Notes: generated by a model from the sequence alone, not told the origin. Positions 25,342 through 35,408 are shown, numbered from the stretch's first letter. The stretch is DNA of 48,841 bases from Actinomycetota bacterium (GCA_016841065.1 JAENZW010000006.1:1-48841), one strand, 5' to 3'. Numbers and translations: made by a program.

Positions 25342-26124
25342 ATGAAGCAAGACCCTCGGCCGGATCTATCCGACCTCTGGGCTTCGTTCAAACAAGACGG
25401 AGATCAGACGGCGCGGGAACAACTCATCGTGAACTACTCGCCGCTGGTCAAGTACGTCGCCGGTCGATTGTCTACGGGCCTCCCACAGACCGTCGACACG
25501 GCCGATCTCATCAGCTACGGCATCTTCGGCCTTATCGATGCCATCGAGAAGTTCGACCTCGAGCGCGGTATCAAGTTCGAGACCTACGCGATCGCGCGAA
25601 TCAAGGGCGCGATCATCGACGAACTTCGCGCGATGGACTGGGTGCCGCGCTCGGTCCGAGCACGCGCGCGCCAGGTCGAGCAGGCCTACGTTGCTCTGGA
25701 AACACGGAACAAACGCGTCCCGAATGACGCTGAAGTAGCCAAAGAACTCGGCATCACCAAGAAGGACCTCCAGGCCATCTTCACGAAACTGTCGTACACA
25801 TCCGTGGTCTCATTCGAAGAGCTCTGGGTCGGCGGAGATCGGGATGATCGCCCCAATGTGATGGGAAGCATCGCGGACGAGACTGCCGAAGACCCCGTAG
25901 CCGTATTCGAGTCTGCCGAAGTGAAGGACATTCTCGCAGGGGCCATCGAGCGTTTGCCAGAGCGGGAGCGTATAGTTATCGCTCTGTACTACTACGAGGG
26001 CCTAACGCTCAAAGAGATTGGGCAGGTGCTCGGGGTGACGGAGTCTCGCGTGAGTCAGCTGCACACCAAGGCGGTGCTTCGACTCAGGGCCAGACTCCAC
26101 GCAGCTCAGGGCTTCGCCAGCTAA
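25342..26124 (+). CDS. whiG: RNA polymerase sigma factor of the WhiG/FliA/SigD group
   Basis: A 260-residue alternative sigma factor with region 2 at about 28-100 (DLISYGIFGLIDAIEKFD, FETYAIARIKGAIIDELR), the DWVPRSVR segment typical of the FliA/WhiG/SigD group, region 3 (about 108-165) and a region 4 helix-turn-helix at 200-252 (LTLKEIGQVLGVTESRVSQL). The ATG at 25342 has AGGGG seven bases upstream; the frame from TTG 25309 is less likely. In Streptomyces whiG lies near rpsB and in Bacillus sigD lies before rpsB, so the position is conserved. Its target genes are not visible: no flagellar or sporulation gene is present, so motility or development remains open. No anti-sigma gene is adjacent. 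Confidence 0.9.
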   Translation: MKQDPRPDLSDLWASFKQDGDQTAREQLIVNYSPLVKYVAGRLSTGLPQTVDTADLISYGIFGLIDAIEKFDLERGIKFETYAIARIKGAIIDELRAMDWVPRSVRARARQVEQAYVALETRNKRVPNDAEVAKELGITKKDLQAIFTKLSYTSVVSFEELWVGGDRDDRPNVMGSIADETAEDPVAVFESAEVKDILAGAIERLPERERIVIALYYYEGLTLKEIGQVLGVTESRVSQLHTKAVLRLRARLHAAQGFAS

Positions 26125-26149
26125 ACATAGGCCACCGGGAGGAGCACCT

Positions 26150-26734
26150 ATGTCACCCACTATCCTCGTCGTCGAGGACACCGAGCTTCTTCAGACAATC
26201 TACGCCGACAAACTCAAGCAGGATGGGTACCAGGTGCTTACGGCCGGTGACGGACTCGCGGCCCTCGGGCATCTTCGAGGCAACACCGTCGACCTGATCC
26301 TCCTCGACCTCATAATGCCGAGAATGAGCGGGCTCGAAGCCCTCGAAGCGATCAAGGCCGATCCAAGAACGCGCGACATCCCGGTGCTCATTCTCAGCAA
26401 CCTCGGTCAGGAGTCTGATGTCCAGCGAGGGCTGGAGATGGGTGCCGTCGACTACCTCATCAAGAACGAGGCGAAGCCTGCGGATGTCGCCGAGAAGATC
26501 CGGCTGACCTTGGAGCACATGAGCGGACTCCAGCACGAGTCCTCCGCATATCGCCTGGTCGTGAAGGATCGTGAGGCCGATGCTGACCGATTCATCCAGG
26601 ATGTCGGTCTCGCAAAACGCTTCTGGTGTCCCGCATGCGAGGTGGAGCTCAACCTCGAAATGCTCCCAAACCCGAAGCGCCCAGGATGGTATGACACGCA
26701 CGTCATCTGTCCGATGTGCGGCAAGGAATACTGA
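26150..26734 (+). CDS. Response regulator receiver protein with C-terminal zinc-ribbon-like tail
   Basis: A 194-residue protein. Residues 1-122 form a receiver domain with the acidic pair near VVEDTE (8-12), phospho-acceptor D53 in LILLDLIMP, S83 and K105. There is no DNA-binding output domain. Residues 125-194 form an unusual tail with two paired cysteine sets, C160-x2-C163 and C187-x2-C190, in the pattern of a zinc ribbon. GGGAGGAG supports the ATG, 25 bases after the sigma factor gene, so the two are probably co-transcribed. No histidine kinase is nearby. A link between phosphorylation and the sigma factor is inference. Confidence 0.88.
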   Translation: MSPTILVVEDTELLQTIYADKLKQDGYQVLTAGDGLAALGHLRGNTVDLILLDLIMPRMSGLEALEAIKADPRTRDIPVLILSNLGQESDVQRGLEMGAVDYLIKNEAKPADVAEKIRLTLEHMSGLQHESSAYRLVVKDREADADRFIQDVGLAKRFWCPACEVELNLEMLPNPKRPGWYDTHVICPMCGKEY

Positions 26735-26754
26735 TCCCGGGACTCCGCCCGGGA
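26735..26754 (+). terminator. Hairpin after the response regulator gene
   Basis: TCCCGGG (26735-26741) pairs with CCCGGGA (26748-26754) around a six-base loop, starting right after the stop codon. A T run is missing, so terminator strength is uncertain, but it separates the sigma factor pair from the rpsB promoter region. Confidence 0.5.
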
Positions 26755-26787
26755 CGAAGCAACTCACTTCCTCGCCTCAGGTCGGTG

Positions 26788-26796
26788 TGCTATCCT
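26788..26796 (+). promoter_or_regulatory. Candidate extended -10 promoter for rpsB
   Basis: TGCTATCCT at 26788-26796 has the extended -10 arrangement; the -35 position (TTCCTC, 26768-26773) is a poor match. It would give a leader of roughly 110 bases that contains the stem at 26830-26873. Confidence 0.45.
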
Positions 26797-26829
26797 ACCT
26801 CGGCTCGTAATCTCACACGCCTGGTGACT

Positions 26830-26873
26830 TCTCGGCGGGTGCCCTTCGGCAAATGATGCCAGGGTCGCCGAGA
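26830..26873 (+). promoter_or_regulatory. Structured rpsB leader
   Basis: TCTCGGCG (26830-26837) pairs perfectly with CGCCGAGA (26866-26873), closing a 28-base loop with a further small GCC/GGC stem. The structure lies between the candidate promoter and the AGGAGGT of rpsB (26900-26906). S2 operons in several bacteria are autoregulated through their leader; a similar role here is inference. Confidence 0.4.
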
Positions 26874-26912
26874 GGGATGAAGCAGGCGGAGGAACAACCA
26901 GGAGGTACCACC

Positions 26913-27824
26913 ATGTCCGTAGTCTCTATGAAGAGCCTGCTTGAAGCAGGTGTCCACTTCGGTCATCAGACTCGTAGGTGGAACCCCAAGATGCGTCCGT
27001 ATATCTTCACGGAACGCAACGGGATCTACATCATCGATCTGCAGCGCACTCTGCGCGAGATCGAGGCCGCGCACAACTTCGTCCGCGACGCAGCCGCCAG
27101 AGGCGGTCAGGTACTGTTCGTCGGCACGAAGAAGCAGGCTCAGGAGCCTATCCAGAACGAGGCGGCTCGCTGTGGTATGCCGTACGTCAACCACCGCTGG
27201 CTCGGTGGCATGCTGACGAACTTCGTCACCATCCGCACTCGTCTCGACCGCATCAACGAGATCGAAGCGATGGACGAGAACGGCACTATGTCGGCCCTGC
27301 CGAAGAAGGAGCAGCTCCAGCTCCACAAACAGCACACGAAGCTCATGAGCAGTCTCTCCGGTGTCCGCGAAATGCGCGATGTGCCCGCGGCAGTGTTCAT
27401 CGTGGACACAAAGCGCGAGGCAATTGCCATCGCAGAGGCTCGCCGTCTCAAGATCCCGATCATCGGTCTGGTCGACACGAACGCCGACCCGGACGAGGTG
27501 GACTACGTCATTCCCGGTAACGACGACGCGATTCGTTCGGTGTCGCTCATGGCCCACGTCATCGCCGATGCCGTTATTCAGGGTCGCGCGGCCGCTGAGC
27601 TGCCCGTACTCGTGACGCCCACCGAGACCACTCCTCCGAAGGTTGTCGCGGCCCTCCCGACCGAATCCGCTCCTCAGGACGCGGTCGCGGATGTTCCGGA
27701 TGCTTCGACTGAGACCGTCCAGGAGGTCGCGCCTCCCGATACCGAGGCCGCGCCCGAAGTCGTTGCCGAGGCCGCGCCTGAGGCTGTAGCCGAAGCTCCG
27801 TCGGAGGAACCGGCCGCCAACTAG
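26913..27824 (+). CDS. rpsB: Ribosomal protein uS2 with acidic C-terminal extension
   Basis: uS2 binds late to the small subunit and is needed for bS1 docking. The ATG at 26913 is set by AGGAGGT at 26900-26906; codons from 26853 belong to the leader. Residues 1-230 match the family ([59 protein letters not shown]). The 303-residue length exceeds many S2 proteins because residues 231-303 form an Ala/Glu/Pro/Val-rich acidic tail, likely disordered. tsf follows, as in nearly all bacteria. Confidence 0.95.
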   Translation: MSVVSMKSLLEAGVHFGHQTRRWNPKMRPYIFTERNGIYIIDLQRTLREIEAAHNFVRDAAARGGQVLFVGTKKQAQEPIQNEAARCGMPYVNHRWLGGMLTNFVTIRTRLDRINEIEAMDENGTMSALPKKEQLQLHKQHTKLMSSLSGVREMRDVPAAVFIVDTKREAIAIAEARRLKIPIIGLVDTNADPDEVDYVIPGNDDAIRSVSLMAHVIADAVIQGRAAAELPVLVTPTETTPPKVVAALPTESAPQDAVADVPDASTETVQEVAPPDTEAAPEVVAEAAPEAVAEAPSEEPAAN

Positions 27825-27882
27825 ATCCGCTCCAGAACCTATCAAGACACCCAGTAATCAAGCCACGGGAGGCGTATTACCC

Positions 27883-28776
27883 ATGGAGATTTCAGCCAAG
27901 ATGGTCAAAGAACTGCGCGAGTGCACTGGCGCAGGCATGATGGACTGCAAGAAGGCCCTGTCAGAGGCCGAAGGTGACATGGATTCAGCCACCGATATCC
28001 TTCGCACGAGGGGTCTGGCTGCGCTCGCCAAAAAGGCGGGACGCGCCACCAATGAAGGTGTCATAGGCGGACATGTGTCCGATGATGGTCGCGTAGGAGT
28101 GCTCGTCGAGGTCAACTGCGAGACCGACTTCGTCGCCCGTAACGCCGACTTCAAGAGCTTCGTTTCGGACATCGCCGCCCATATCGCGACTGGCGCGCCC
28201 GCCGACGTATCTGGTCTTATGGCGCAGCAGTTCGCGGACCGCGACCAGACGTTCGAGCAGGTGCTCGGTGAGACGGTTGGCAGAATCGGCGAGAACATGG
28301 GCGTTGCACGCTTCGTCCGCTACGAGCTCGCCGCCCAGAACGGAAGAGTCACCGTGTACATCCACGGTGTCGGAAACATCGGTGTCATGGTCGAGCTTGC
28401 AGCGGGCTCCGCGGAAGCAGCTGGTTCAGACTCCTTCGCATTGCTTGCCAAGGACGTCGCCATGCAGATCGCAGCTGCGTCGCCCATGGGAGTCGGCCGA
28501 GACAGTATCGATCAGTCAGTCGTGGACCATGAGCTCTCCATCTTCAAGGCCCAGGCTGCCGAGAGCGGGAAGCCCGAGCAGATTCAGGAGAAGATTGCGC
28601 TTGGTCGACTCGAGAAGTTCTACAAGGAGTTCGCCCTCCTTGAGCAGATGTTCGTCAAGAACACAGACATCTCCGTGAAGCAGCATGTCGAGCAGACCGC
28701 AAAGGACCTGGGCACGAGCGTCGAGGTGGTTCGGTTCACACGCATGGTGCTTGGCGAGACAGCCGACCGCACGTAG
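27883..28776 (+). CDS. tsf: Elongation factor Ts
   Basis: EF-Ts recycles EF-Tu by exchanging GDP for GTP. The 297-residue protein starts with the UBA-like helix set (VKELRECTGAGMMDCKKAL) and contains the EF-Tu contact block VNCETDFVARN. Two core subdomains and a coiled C-terminal part follow. It lies 58 bases after rpsB with the GGGAGG ribosome binding site and is closed by a strong hairpin at 28801-28833, so rpsB-tsf form one unit. Confidence 0.96.
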   Translation: MEISAKMVKELRECTGAGMMDCKKALSEAEGDMDSATDILRTRGLAALAKKAGRATNEGVIGGHVSDDGRVGVLVEVNCETDFVARNADFKSFVSDIAAHIATGAPADVSGLMAQQFADRDQTFEQVLGETVGRIGENMGVARFVRYELAAQNGRVTVYIHGVGNIGVMVELAAGSAEAAGSDSFALLAKDVAMQIAAASPMGVGRDSIDQSVVDHELSIFKAQAAESGKPEQIQEKIALGRLEKFYKEFALLEQMFVKNTDISVKQHVEQTAKDLGTSVEVVRFTRMVLGETADRT

Positions 28777-28785
28777 ACCACGTAA

Positions 28786-30170
<1,385 letters not shown>

Positions 30171-30174
30171 CCGA

Positions 30175-30948
30175 GTGAGCCCCTCCCGCACCTCGCTAGC
30201 CGCCTTCTTTCAGGGGCATTCCGGCGAGCAACACATCGACCAGCTCGACATACCTTCGGTTCCCCGCCATGTCGCAATCATTATGGACGGCAATGGTCGC
30301 TGGGCGGCCAAGCGCAGTCTGCCACGTCTGGCTGGGCACCGCGCCGGTGCGAAGGCGGTCCGCGAGACGATTCTTGCCGCGATCGAACTTGGGGTCGAGT
30401 ATCTGACCATCTACTCCTTCTCGTCCGAGAACTGGTCGCGTCCGGCCGAAGAGGTCTCCGGCCTAATGGACCTATTCGTTGAAGTGCTCGAACGCGAGCT
30501 GGACAACCTTCAGCAGATGAACGTCCGCGTTGTCGTTGCCGGGCGCACGGAGGCGCTGCCGCCAGCCACAGCCGAGGCGTTCGCCAGATGTGAAAGACAG
30601 ACCCGCGACAACGAAGCGCTCACGTTGGTCGTGGCACTCAACTACGGTGGGCGCGCCGAGATCATCGACGCGGTACGCGCCATAGCCGACGAGGTGCGCG
30701 AGGGCACCCTTGATCCGGCCGACATATCAGACGCCGTGTTCGCCAGTCATCTCTACGCTAGCGTCCCCGACCCCGACCTCGTCATTCGAACCAGCGGCGA
30801 GATCCGCATCTCCAACTTCCTGCTCTGGCAGGTCGCATATGCTGAGCTCTGGGTCACAGACACGTTGTGGCCAGACTTCGATCGCTCGACGTTCCTTGAA
30901 GGGCTTCTCGACTTCCAGGCACGGCAGCGCCGATTCGGGGGGCGATGA
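30175..30948 (+). CDS. uppS: Undecaprenyl diphosphate synthase (cis-prenyltransferase)
   Basis: UppS makes the lipid carrier for cell wall synthesis from farnesyl and isopentenyl diphosphates. The 257-residue protein has HVAIIMDGNGRWA with the catalytic D38, RLAGHRAGA, YSFSSENWSRP and the C-terminal RTSGEIRISNFLLWQ and AYAELWVT blocks. The GTG at 30175 fits GGAGGT at 30161-30166; the longer frame from 29989 overlaps frr and is rejected. It overlaps cdsA by ATGA, linking isoprenoid and phospholipid steps. Confidence 0.95.
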   Translation: MSPSRTSLAAFFQGHSGEQHIDQLDIPSVPRHVAIIMDGNGRWAAKRSLPRLAGHRAGAKAVRETILAAIELGVEYLTIYSFSSENWSRPAEEVSGLMDLFVEVLERELDNLQQMNVRVVVAGRTEALPPATAEAFARCERQTRDNEALTLVVALNYGGRAEIIDAVRAIADEVREGTLDPADISDAVFASHLYASVPDPDLVIRTSGEIRISNFLLWQVAYAELWVTDTLWPDFDRSTFLEGLLDFQARQRRFGGR

Positions 30949-31778
30949 TGCCGCCTAGAGTAGAACGGCCCGCAGGTCTCAAGTCCCTCGCTTCGCGCCT
31001 CGGCGTTGCAGCGGGGGTCGGTGTCGTGTTCATCTCGGCGATCCTGTGGGGCAGGGAACTCGGTCTCGCGCTGGTGATCTCGCTCGTAGCGGCCATTGCG
31101 GTCTCCGAGTACTACGCGATCGCTCGCAGGGAGAAACGTACCCCCAACGAGGTTTTCGGCATTCTGGCTACGGCCGGCATGCCGATCTCTGCGGCCTACT
31201 TCGGACAGCTCGGTCTCCTCGCGGTGGTGACTGGACTCATCGTCGCGTCTCTGGTGTGGCATGTCGTCTTCCGACAGGTTCACTCGTCTGACACAGCAGT
31301 GACCGTCTTCGGCGCCATGTACGTCGGCTTCATGCTCTCCCACTTCATTCTGATTCGATCGCTGGATTCAGGGTCACTGATCGCGCTGGCTACGATAGCC
31401 AGCGTGTGGGTCAACGACGTGTTCGCATACCTCGTGGGATCTACCATTGGACGGCACAAGATGGCGCCGAACATCTCCCCGAAGAAGTCTTGGGAGGGTT
31501 TCGTCGCCGGTACCGCCTGCACGATCCTGGTGTGGGTAGCTTCGTACTACCTCATCGATACCGAGTTGACCCTCGGGTGGTTCGCGCTCATCGGTGTCGC
31601 CGTGTCCATCGCCGGAGTCACCGGAGACCTGGCCGAGTCGCGACTCAAGCGCGAGGCCGGCATCAAGGATTCCGGCACCATCCTGCCAGGGCATGGAGGC
31701 TTCCTCGACCGGTTCGACAGCCTCATCATGGTCTCCGTGGTCGCGTACTACATGCTCGTGTTCGGAGGCGCCGTGTGA
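30945..31778 (+). CDS. cdsA: Phosphatidate cytidylyltransferase
   Basis: CdsA makes CDP-diacylglycerol from phosphatidic acid and CTP in the membrane. The 277-residue product is highly hydrophobic with several membrane segments and ends with the full signature SRLKREAGIKDSG followed by ILPGHGGFLDRFDSL. SPKKSWEGF, the other conserved cytosolic loop, is also present. It is coupled to uppS upstream and dxr downstream (GTGA). Confidence 0.95.
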   Translation: MMPPRVERPAGLKSLASRLGVAAGVGVVFISAILWGRELGLALVISLVAAIAVSEYYAIARREKRTPNEVFGILATAGMPISAAYFGQLGLLAVVTGLIVASLVWHVVFRQVHSSDTAVTVFGAMYVGFMLSHFILIRSLDSGSLIALATIASVWVNDVFAYLVGSTIGRHKMAPNISPKKSWEGFVAGTACTILVWVASYYLIDTELTLGWFALIGVAVSIAGVTGDLAESRLKREAGIKDSGTILPGHGGFLDRFDSLIMVSVVAYYMLVFGGAV

Positions 31779-32917
31779 GTGAGCTTCGCGTTGCGATTCT
31801 CGGATCTACAGGTTCCATCGGCCGACAGGCGCTCGATGTCGCGGCGCGCTTCAGGGACCGCATAACCGTCACTGCTCTGGCCGCCAACTCATCGGCGGAC
31901 ATGCTGGCTATCCAGGCAAGAGCGTGTGGCGCCACTGTCGTCGCCATGGCCGACCAAGATGCTGCAAGCATCGTCAAATCGAGACTTCCCGGCACCACCG
32001 TCGAGGCTGGCCCCGAGAGTGTCGAGGCACTTGCGCTCCGCGATGACGTCGATCTCGTCTTGAACGCACTCGTTGGGGCTGCGGGACTCCGTGCGACCAT
32101 CGCAGCGCTTTCGGCAGGCAAGATTCTCGCCCTCGCCAACAAGGAGTCCCTAGTCGTCGGGGGCGAACTCGTCACCTCTCTTGTCGCACCCGACAAGCTG
32201 ATACCGGTAGACAGCGAGCATTCGGCGATCTTCCAGTGCCTGGTCGGGGAGCCGCTCGGCGATGTCGAGCGCATCTGGCTGACCGCCTCAGGTGGGCCGT
32301 TTCGCGGCTGGACTCGCGATCGCCTCGCAAGCGTGACGCCCGCGGACGCACTCGCTCACCCCACGTGGTCCATGGGACCGAAGATCTCCATCGACTCGGC
32401 GACGCTCATGAACAAGGGACTCGAGGCGATAGAAGCTCATCACCTCTTCGGCATGGAGTACGACAGGATCGATATCGCCGTGCACCCTCAGTCCTGCGTG
32501 CATTCGATGGTCGAGTTCCGCGATGGTTCTGTGAAGGCGCACCTCGGAGCGACGGACATGCGCATCCCCATCCAGTACGCGTTCAGCCACCCGGCGCGAT
32601 GGGAAGCTCCTGTGAAGCCCGTTGACTTCGCTCACCTCGGGTCGCTTGACTTCGGAGTGCCGGATGTTGAGACCTTCGGTTGCTTGCGTCTAGCACTCGA
32701 AGCCGGGACTAGCGGAGGCACGATGCCCGCCGCCATGAACGCCGCCAACGAAGTGGCCGTTGCAGCCTTCCTAGAGGGACGCTGCGGGTTCTTGGACATC
32801 GAGAGAGTCGTCGAGACCGTCATGGAACGGCACACGTCCGAGCCGCTCGCTTCAGTCGGACAAATCGAATCAGTTGACCATGAAGCACGGCGACTTGCCG
32901 AGGAGGCGCTCCGCTAG
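31775..32917 (+). CDS. dxr: 1-deoxy-D-xylulose 5-phosphate reductoisomerase
   Basis: Dxr performs the first committed step of the methylerythritol phosphate route to isoprenoids, using NADPH and a divalent metal. From the GTG at 31775 the protein has 380 residues: GSTGSIG (10-16), NKES (122-125), D146 and E148 in PVDSEHSAIFQ and the STLMNKGLEAIEAHHLF motif. The longer open frame from 31406 lies inside cdsA and is not coding. With ispG at 34290, two MEP pathway enzymes sit in this window. Confidence 0.95.
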   Translation: MSELRVAILGSTGSIGRQALDVAARFRDRITVTALAANSSADMLAIQARACGATVVAMADQDAASIVKSRLPGTTVEAGPESVEALALRDDVDLVLNALVGAAGLRATIAALSAGKILALANKESLVVGGELVTSLVAPDKLIPVDSEHSAIFQCLVGEPLGDVERIWLTASGGPFRGWTRDRLASVTPADALAHPTWSMGPKISIDSATLMNKGLEAIEAHHLFGMEYDRIDIAVHPQSCVHSMVEFRDGSVKAHLGATDMRIPIQYAFSHPARWEAPVKPVDFAHLGSLDFGVPDVETFGCLRLALEAGTSGGTMPAAMNAANEVAVAAFLEGRCGFLDIERVVETVMERHTSEPLASVGQIESVDHEARRLAEEALR

Positions 32918-33005
32918 CCCGCCAGCTCGTGGCCCGACCTTTGCTTTTGCATCTCCGCGTGTCGATACTCACAGTGGCAAACCGCTCGAAAGGACACAAC
33001 GGCTG

Positions 33006-34268
33006 ATGGCGTCGAACAGCCTCATCGAGATCGTCTTCTGGGGAATCGTGACCTTCTCGATTCTCGTCGTCATCCATGAAGCCGGACACTTCTTCGCTGC
33101 CCGCGCCTTCGGCATCAAGGTCCACGAGTTCATGATCGGGCTGCCGGGTCCCGCTATTCGGCTCCACACGAAAAACACCGCTTTCGGCGTCACGGCCATC
33201 CCGTTCGGCGGATACGTTCGCATCGCCGGCATGGAGCCAGGACCCGAAGATGAACTCCTAGCCGCAGCGCTTGGCGCAACTGTGTCACGGGAGAAGACCG
33301 ACGCCACGTATCTTGCACGGACTCTTGGCGTCACGCCTCAGCGCGCTGCGAGTTTGCTCTTCACGCTAGCCGACTGGGGCGCCATCGCGCCTGAAAAGGA
33401 CGACGACGTGTCCTACGCGTCGATCATCGAACGGCAATCTGGCGAGTCTGATGACTGCCTCCTCGGACGCGCACGTTCGGTCACCTACCGCGGTGCCGCT
33501 ACGTGGAAGCGAATCGTGGTCCTTGGCATGGGTGTGTTCATCAACCTTGCGGCCGCAGTGCTCGTATTCACCGTCGTTCTCTCGGGATGGAACTACTACG
33601 AGCAGACGCTAACCCTCGACGCCGTCCTCGATGGCGGCGCGGCGCAGGCGGCGGGCATATTGGCGGGCGACACCATCATCACATTCGACGGAGAGCCCGT
33701 CAGTGACTGGTACGGACTGTCGTCGGGCATCGCCTCTCACAAGCCGGGAGACGCCGTCGAAGTCGAGTACACGCACAACAACCAGGTCGAGCGCGTGGTC
33801 GTCACCTTGCGCGACCAGGACGGGGGTGCCTACCTCGGCGTCCAATCCGGAGTGCGCGAGGTCGATCTCGGCGTCTGGGATGCGTTCAAGGAGAGCTTCA
33901 AGTGGATCGGCATCGTCTTCGACGCCATCTCCAAACTCTTCAACCCCTCGACTTTCGCCCAGGTCGCCAACAACTCCACGAGCGTCATCGGTATCAGCGT
34001 CATGGCAGCCGAAGAAGTCGCGGCCGGACCGCTCAACTACGCGTGGTTCATCGCCTTCTTGTCCTTGACCCTCGGCGTCATGAACATCCTCCCGATACCA
34101 CCCCTGGATGGCGGAAAGATCGCACTCGAGATAGTCGAGAAGCTCAGTGGCCGCCCCCTGAGCCGCAAGGTCTCGATTGGATTCAGTCTCGCCGGGGCAA
34201 TACTCCTGTTCTCTCTCATTGGCTACATAATGTATGGTGACGTGATGCGATTCATCGTGAATGCCTAA
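33006..34268 (+). CDS. rseP: Site-2-type intramembrane metalloprotease RseP/RasP, with an inserted domain
   Basis: Family members cut membrane-embedded anti-sigma factors or signal peptides. The ATG at 33006 gives 420 residues; codons from 32874 overlap dxr and are dropped. HEAGH (24-28) in the first membrane helix and NILPIPPLDGG (360-370) form the zinc site, and a PDZ domain lies at about 205-285. Residues 85-162, between GGYVRIAGME and the second membrane helix, are an insertion not expected in the compact family; part of it (DATYLARTLGVTPQRAA and on to LADWGAI) looks like a winged helix. The dxr-rseP-ispG order is common. Confidence 0.92.
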   Translation: MASNSLIEIVFWGIVTFSILVVIHEAGHFFAARAFGIKVHEFMIGLPGPAIRLHTKNTAFGVTAIPFGGYVRIAGMEPGPEDELLAAALGATVSREKTDATYLARTLGVTPQRAASLLFTLADWGAIAPEKDDDVSYASIIERQSGESDDCLLGRARSVTYRGAATWKRIVVLGMGVFINLAAAVLVFTVVLSGWNYYEQTLTLDAVLDGGAAQAAGILAGDTIITFDGEPVSDWYGLSSGIASHKPGDAVEVEYTHNNQVERVVVTLRDQDGGAYLGVQSGVREVDLGVWDAFKESFKWIGIVFDAISKLFNPSTFAQVANNSTSVIGISVMAAEEVAAGPLNYAWFIAFLSLTLGVMNILPIPPLDGGKIALEIVEKLSGRPLSRKVSIGFSLAGAILLFSLIGYIMYGDVMRFIVNA

Positions 34269-34289
34269 CGGCTTCAGAAGGGGTTTCGC

Positions 34290-35351
34290 GTGAAGCCAAG
34301 ACGCGATACGCGAGCCGTCAGCGTGGGTGGGGTCATCATTGGCGGGGATGCACCCATCGCTGTCCAATCCATGACGAGCACTGCCACGACAGATGTCGAA
34401 GCGACGCTCGCGCAGATCCACCGACTCGCCGAGGCAGGTTGCGAGATCGTCAGAGTCGCGATTCCCCGTCGTGACGCGCTCGAGTCGTTTGGTCGGGTGT
34501 GTGCCGAATCTCCTCTTCCGGTCGTTGCCGACGTGCACTTCGACCACACGATCGCCATTGCAGCCGTAGGACTCGGCGCGGCCAAACTACGCATAAACCC
34601 CGGAAACATCGGCGACTTTGCGCACGTTGACGAGATTATCGATGCGGCAGGCGCGCGGGGAGTCCCGATTCGCATCGGTGTGAACGCCGGCTCACTCGCA
34701 GACGACTATCGAGATCTTGACTGGCCCTTGCCGGAGAAACTCGTCGCGAGCGCAGTGGCTTTCACCAGTCATCTTGAGCAGCGCGGCTTCGAGGACATTG
34801 TCGTGTCCGCGAAGGCGTCCAGCGTCAACGACACGATCGCCGCCTATCGCCGGTTGGCAGACGAGATCCCATACCCGCTTCACATCGGTGTCACGGAAGC
34901 GGGCATCCTCCGTTCTGGAACCGTCAAGTCCTCCGTAGGACTTGGCGTTCTCTTGAGCGAAGGCATCGGCGACACCCTTCGCGTCTCCCTCACGGCCGAT
35001 CCCGTCGAAGAGATTCTGGTCGGGTGGGAAATCCTGGCTGCACTCGACATTCGCAGGAACGGCCCGGAGCTGGTCTCTTGTCCAACGTGCGGCCGCTGTG
35101 AGATCGACCTCATACCCATTGCCAACGAGATTGAGGCTCTTCTCCGCCAGCGCAGGACGTGCCTCAAGGTTGCCGTCATGGGTTGTATCGTGAACGGACC
35201 GGGGGAGGCGCGCGAGGCCGACATCGGCATTGCTGCCGGCAAGGGCGTCGGGCTCATCTTCGCCAAGGGCGAGCCGCTTCGGAAGGTACCGGAGAGCGAG
35301 ATCGTTGACGCCTTGATGGCCGAGATCGACCGCATGGAATCCGCTAGCTAG
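34290..35351 (+). CDS. ispG: 4-hydroxy-3-methylbut-2-enyl diphosphate synthase (IspG/GcpE)
   Basis: IspG is the iron-sulfur enzyme of the MEP pathway that makes HMBPP. The 353-residue protein carries the cluster ligands C264 and C267 (SCPTCGRC), C299 (MGCIVNGPGEA) and E306, at positions close to the E. coli enzyme, and the TIM-barrel blocks QSMTST and LRINPGNIGD. It is the short bacterial form without the inserted domain of plants. The GTG at 34290 has AGAAGGGG upstream. Oxygen sensitivity of the family fits an anaerobic host, though this is not decisive. Confidence 0.96.
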   Translation: MKPRRDTRAVSVGGVIIGGDAPIAVQSMTSTATTDVEATLAQIHRLAEAGCEIVRVAIPRRDALESFGRVCAESPLPVVADVHFDHTIAIAAVGLGAAKLRINPGNIGDFAHVDEIIDAAGARGVPIRIGVNAGSLADDYRDLDWPLPEKLVASAVAFTSHLEQRGFEDIVVSAKASSVNDTIAAYRRLADEIPYPLHIGVTEAGILRSGTVKSSVGLGVLLSEGIGDTLRVSLTADPVEEILVGWEILAALDIRRNGPELVSCPTCGRCEIDLIPIANEIEALLRQRRTCLKVAVMGCIVNGPGEAREADIGIAAGKGVGLIFAKGEPLRKVPESEIVDALMAEIDRMESAS

Positions 35352-35378
35352 TCCCCTACACGTGGGACCCCCTTTCGC

Positions 35379-35408
35379 ATGACCACGCGCCGCTCGTACT
35401 GCTATCCT
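35379..35408 (+). promoter_or_regulatory. Candidate promoter for the Rossmann-fold gene and proS
   Basis: ATGACC (35379-35384) and an extended -10, TGCTATCCT (35400-35408), are separated by 18 bases between the boxes. Transcription would start near 35415, about 40 bases before the ATG at 35456. Confidence 0.45.

Noticed and set aside
31406-31774. Upstream extension of the dxr frame
   Set aside because: It overlaps the end of cdsA, including the CdsA signature; homology to Dxr starts at the GTG at 31775.
33609-34547. A 312-codon - strand frame across rseP and ispG
   Set aside because: It crosses the ends of two well-supported + strand genes and its translation is charged low-complexity sequence without domains.
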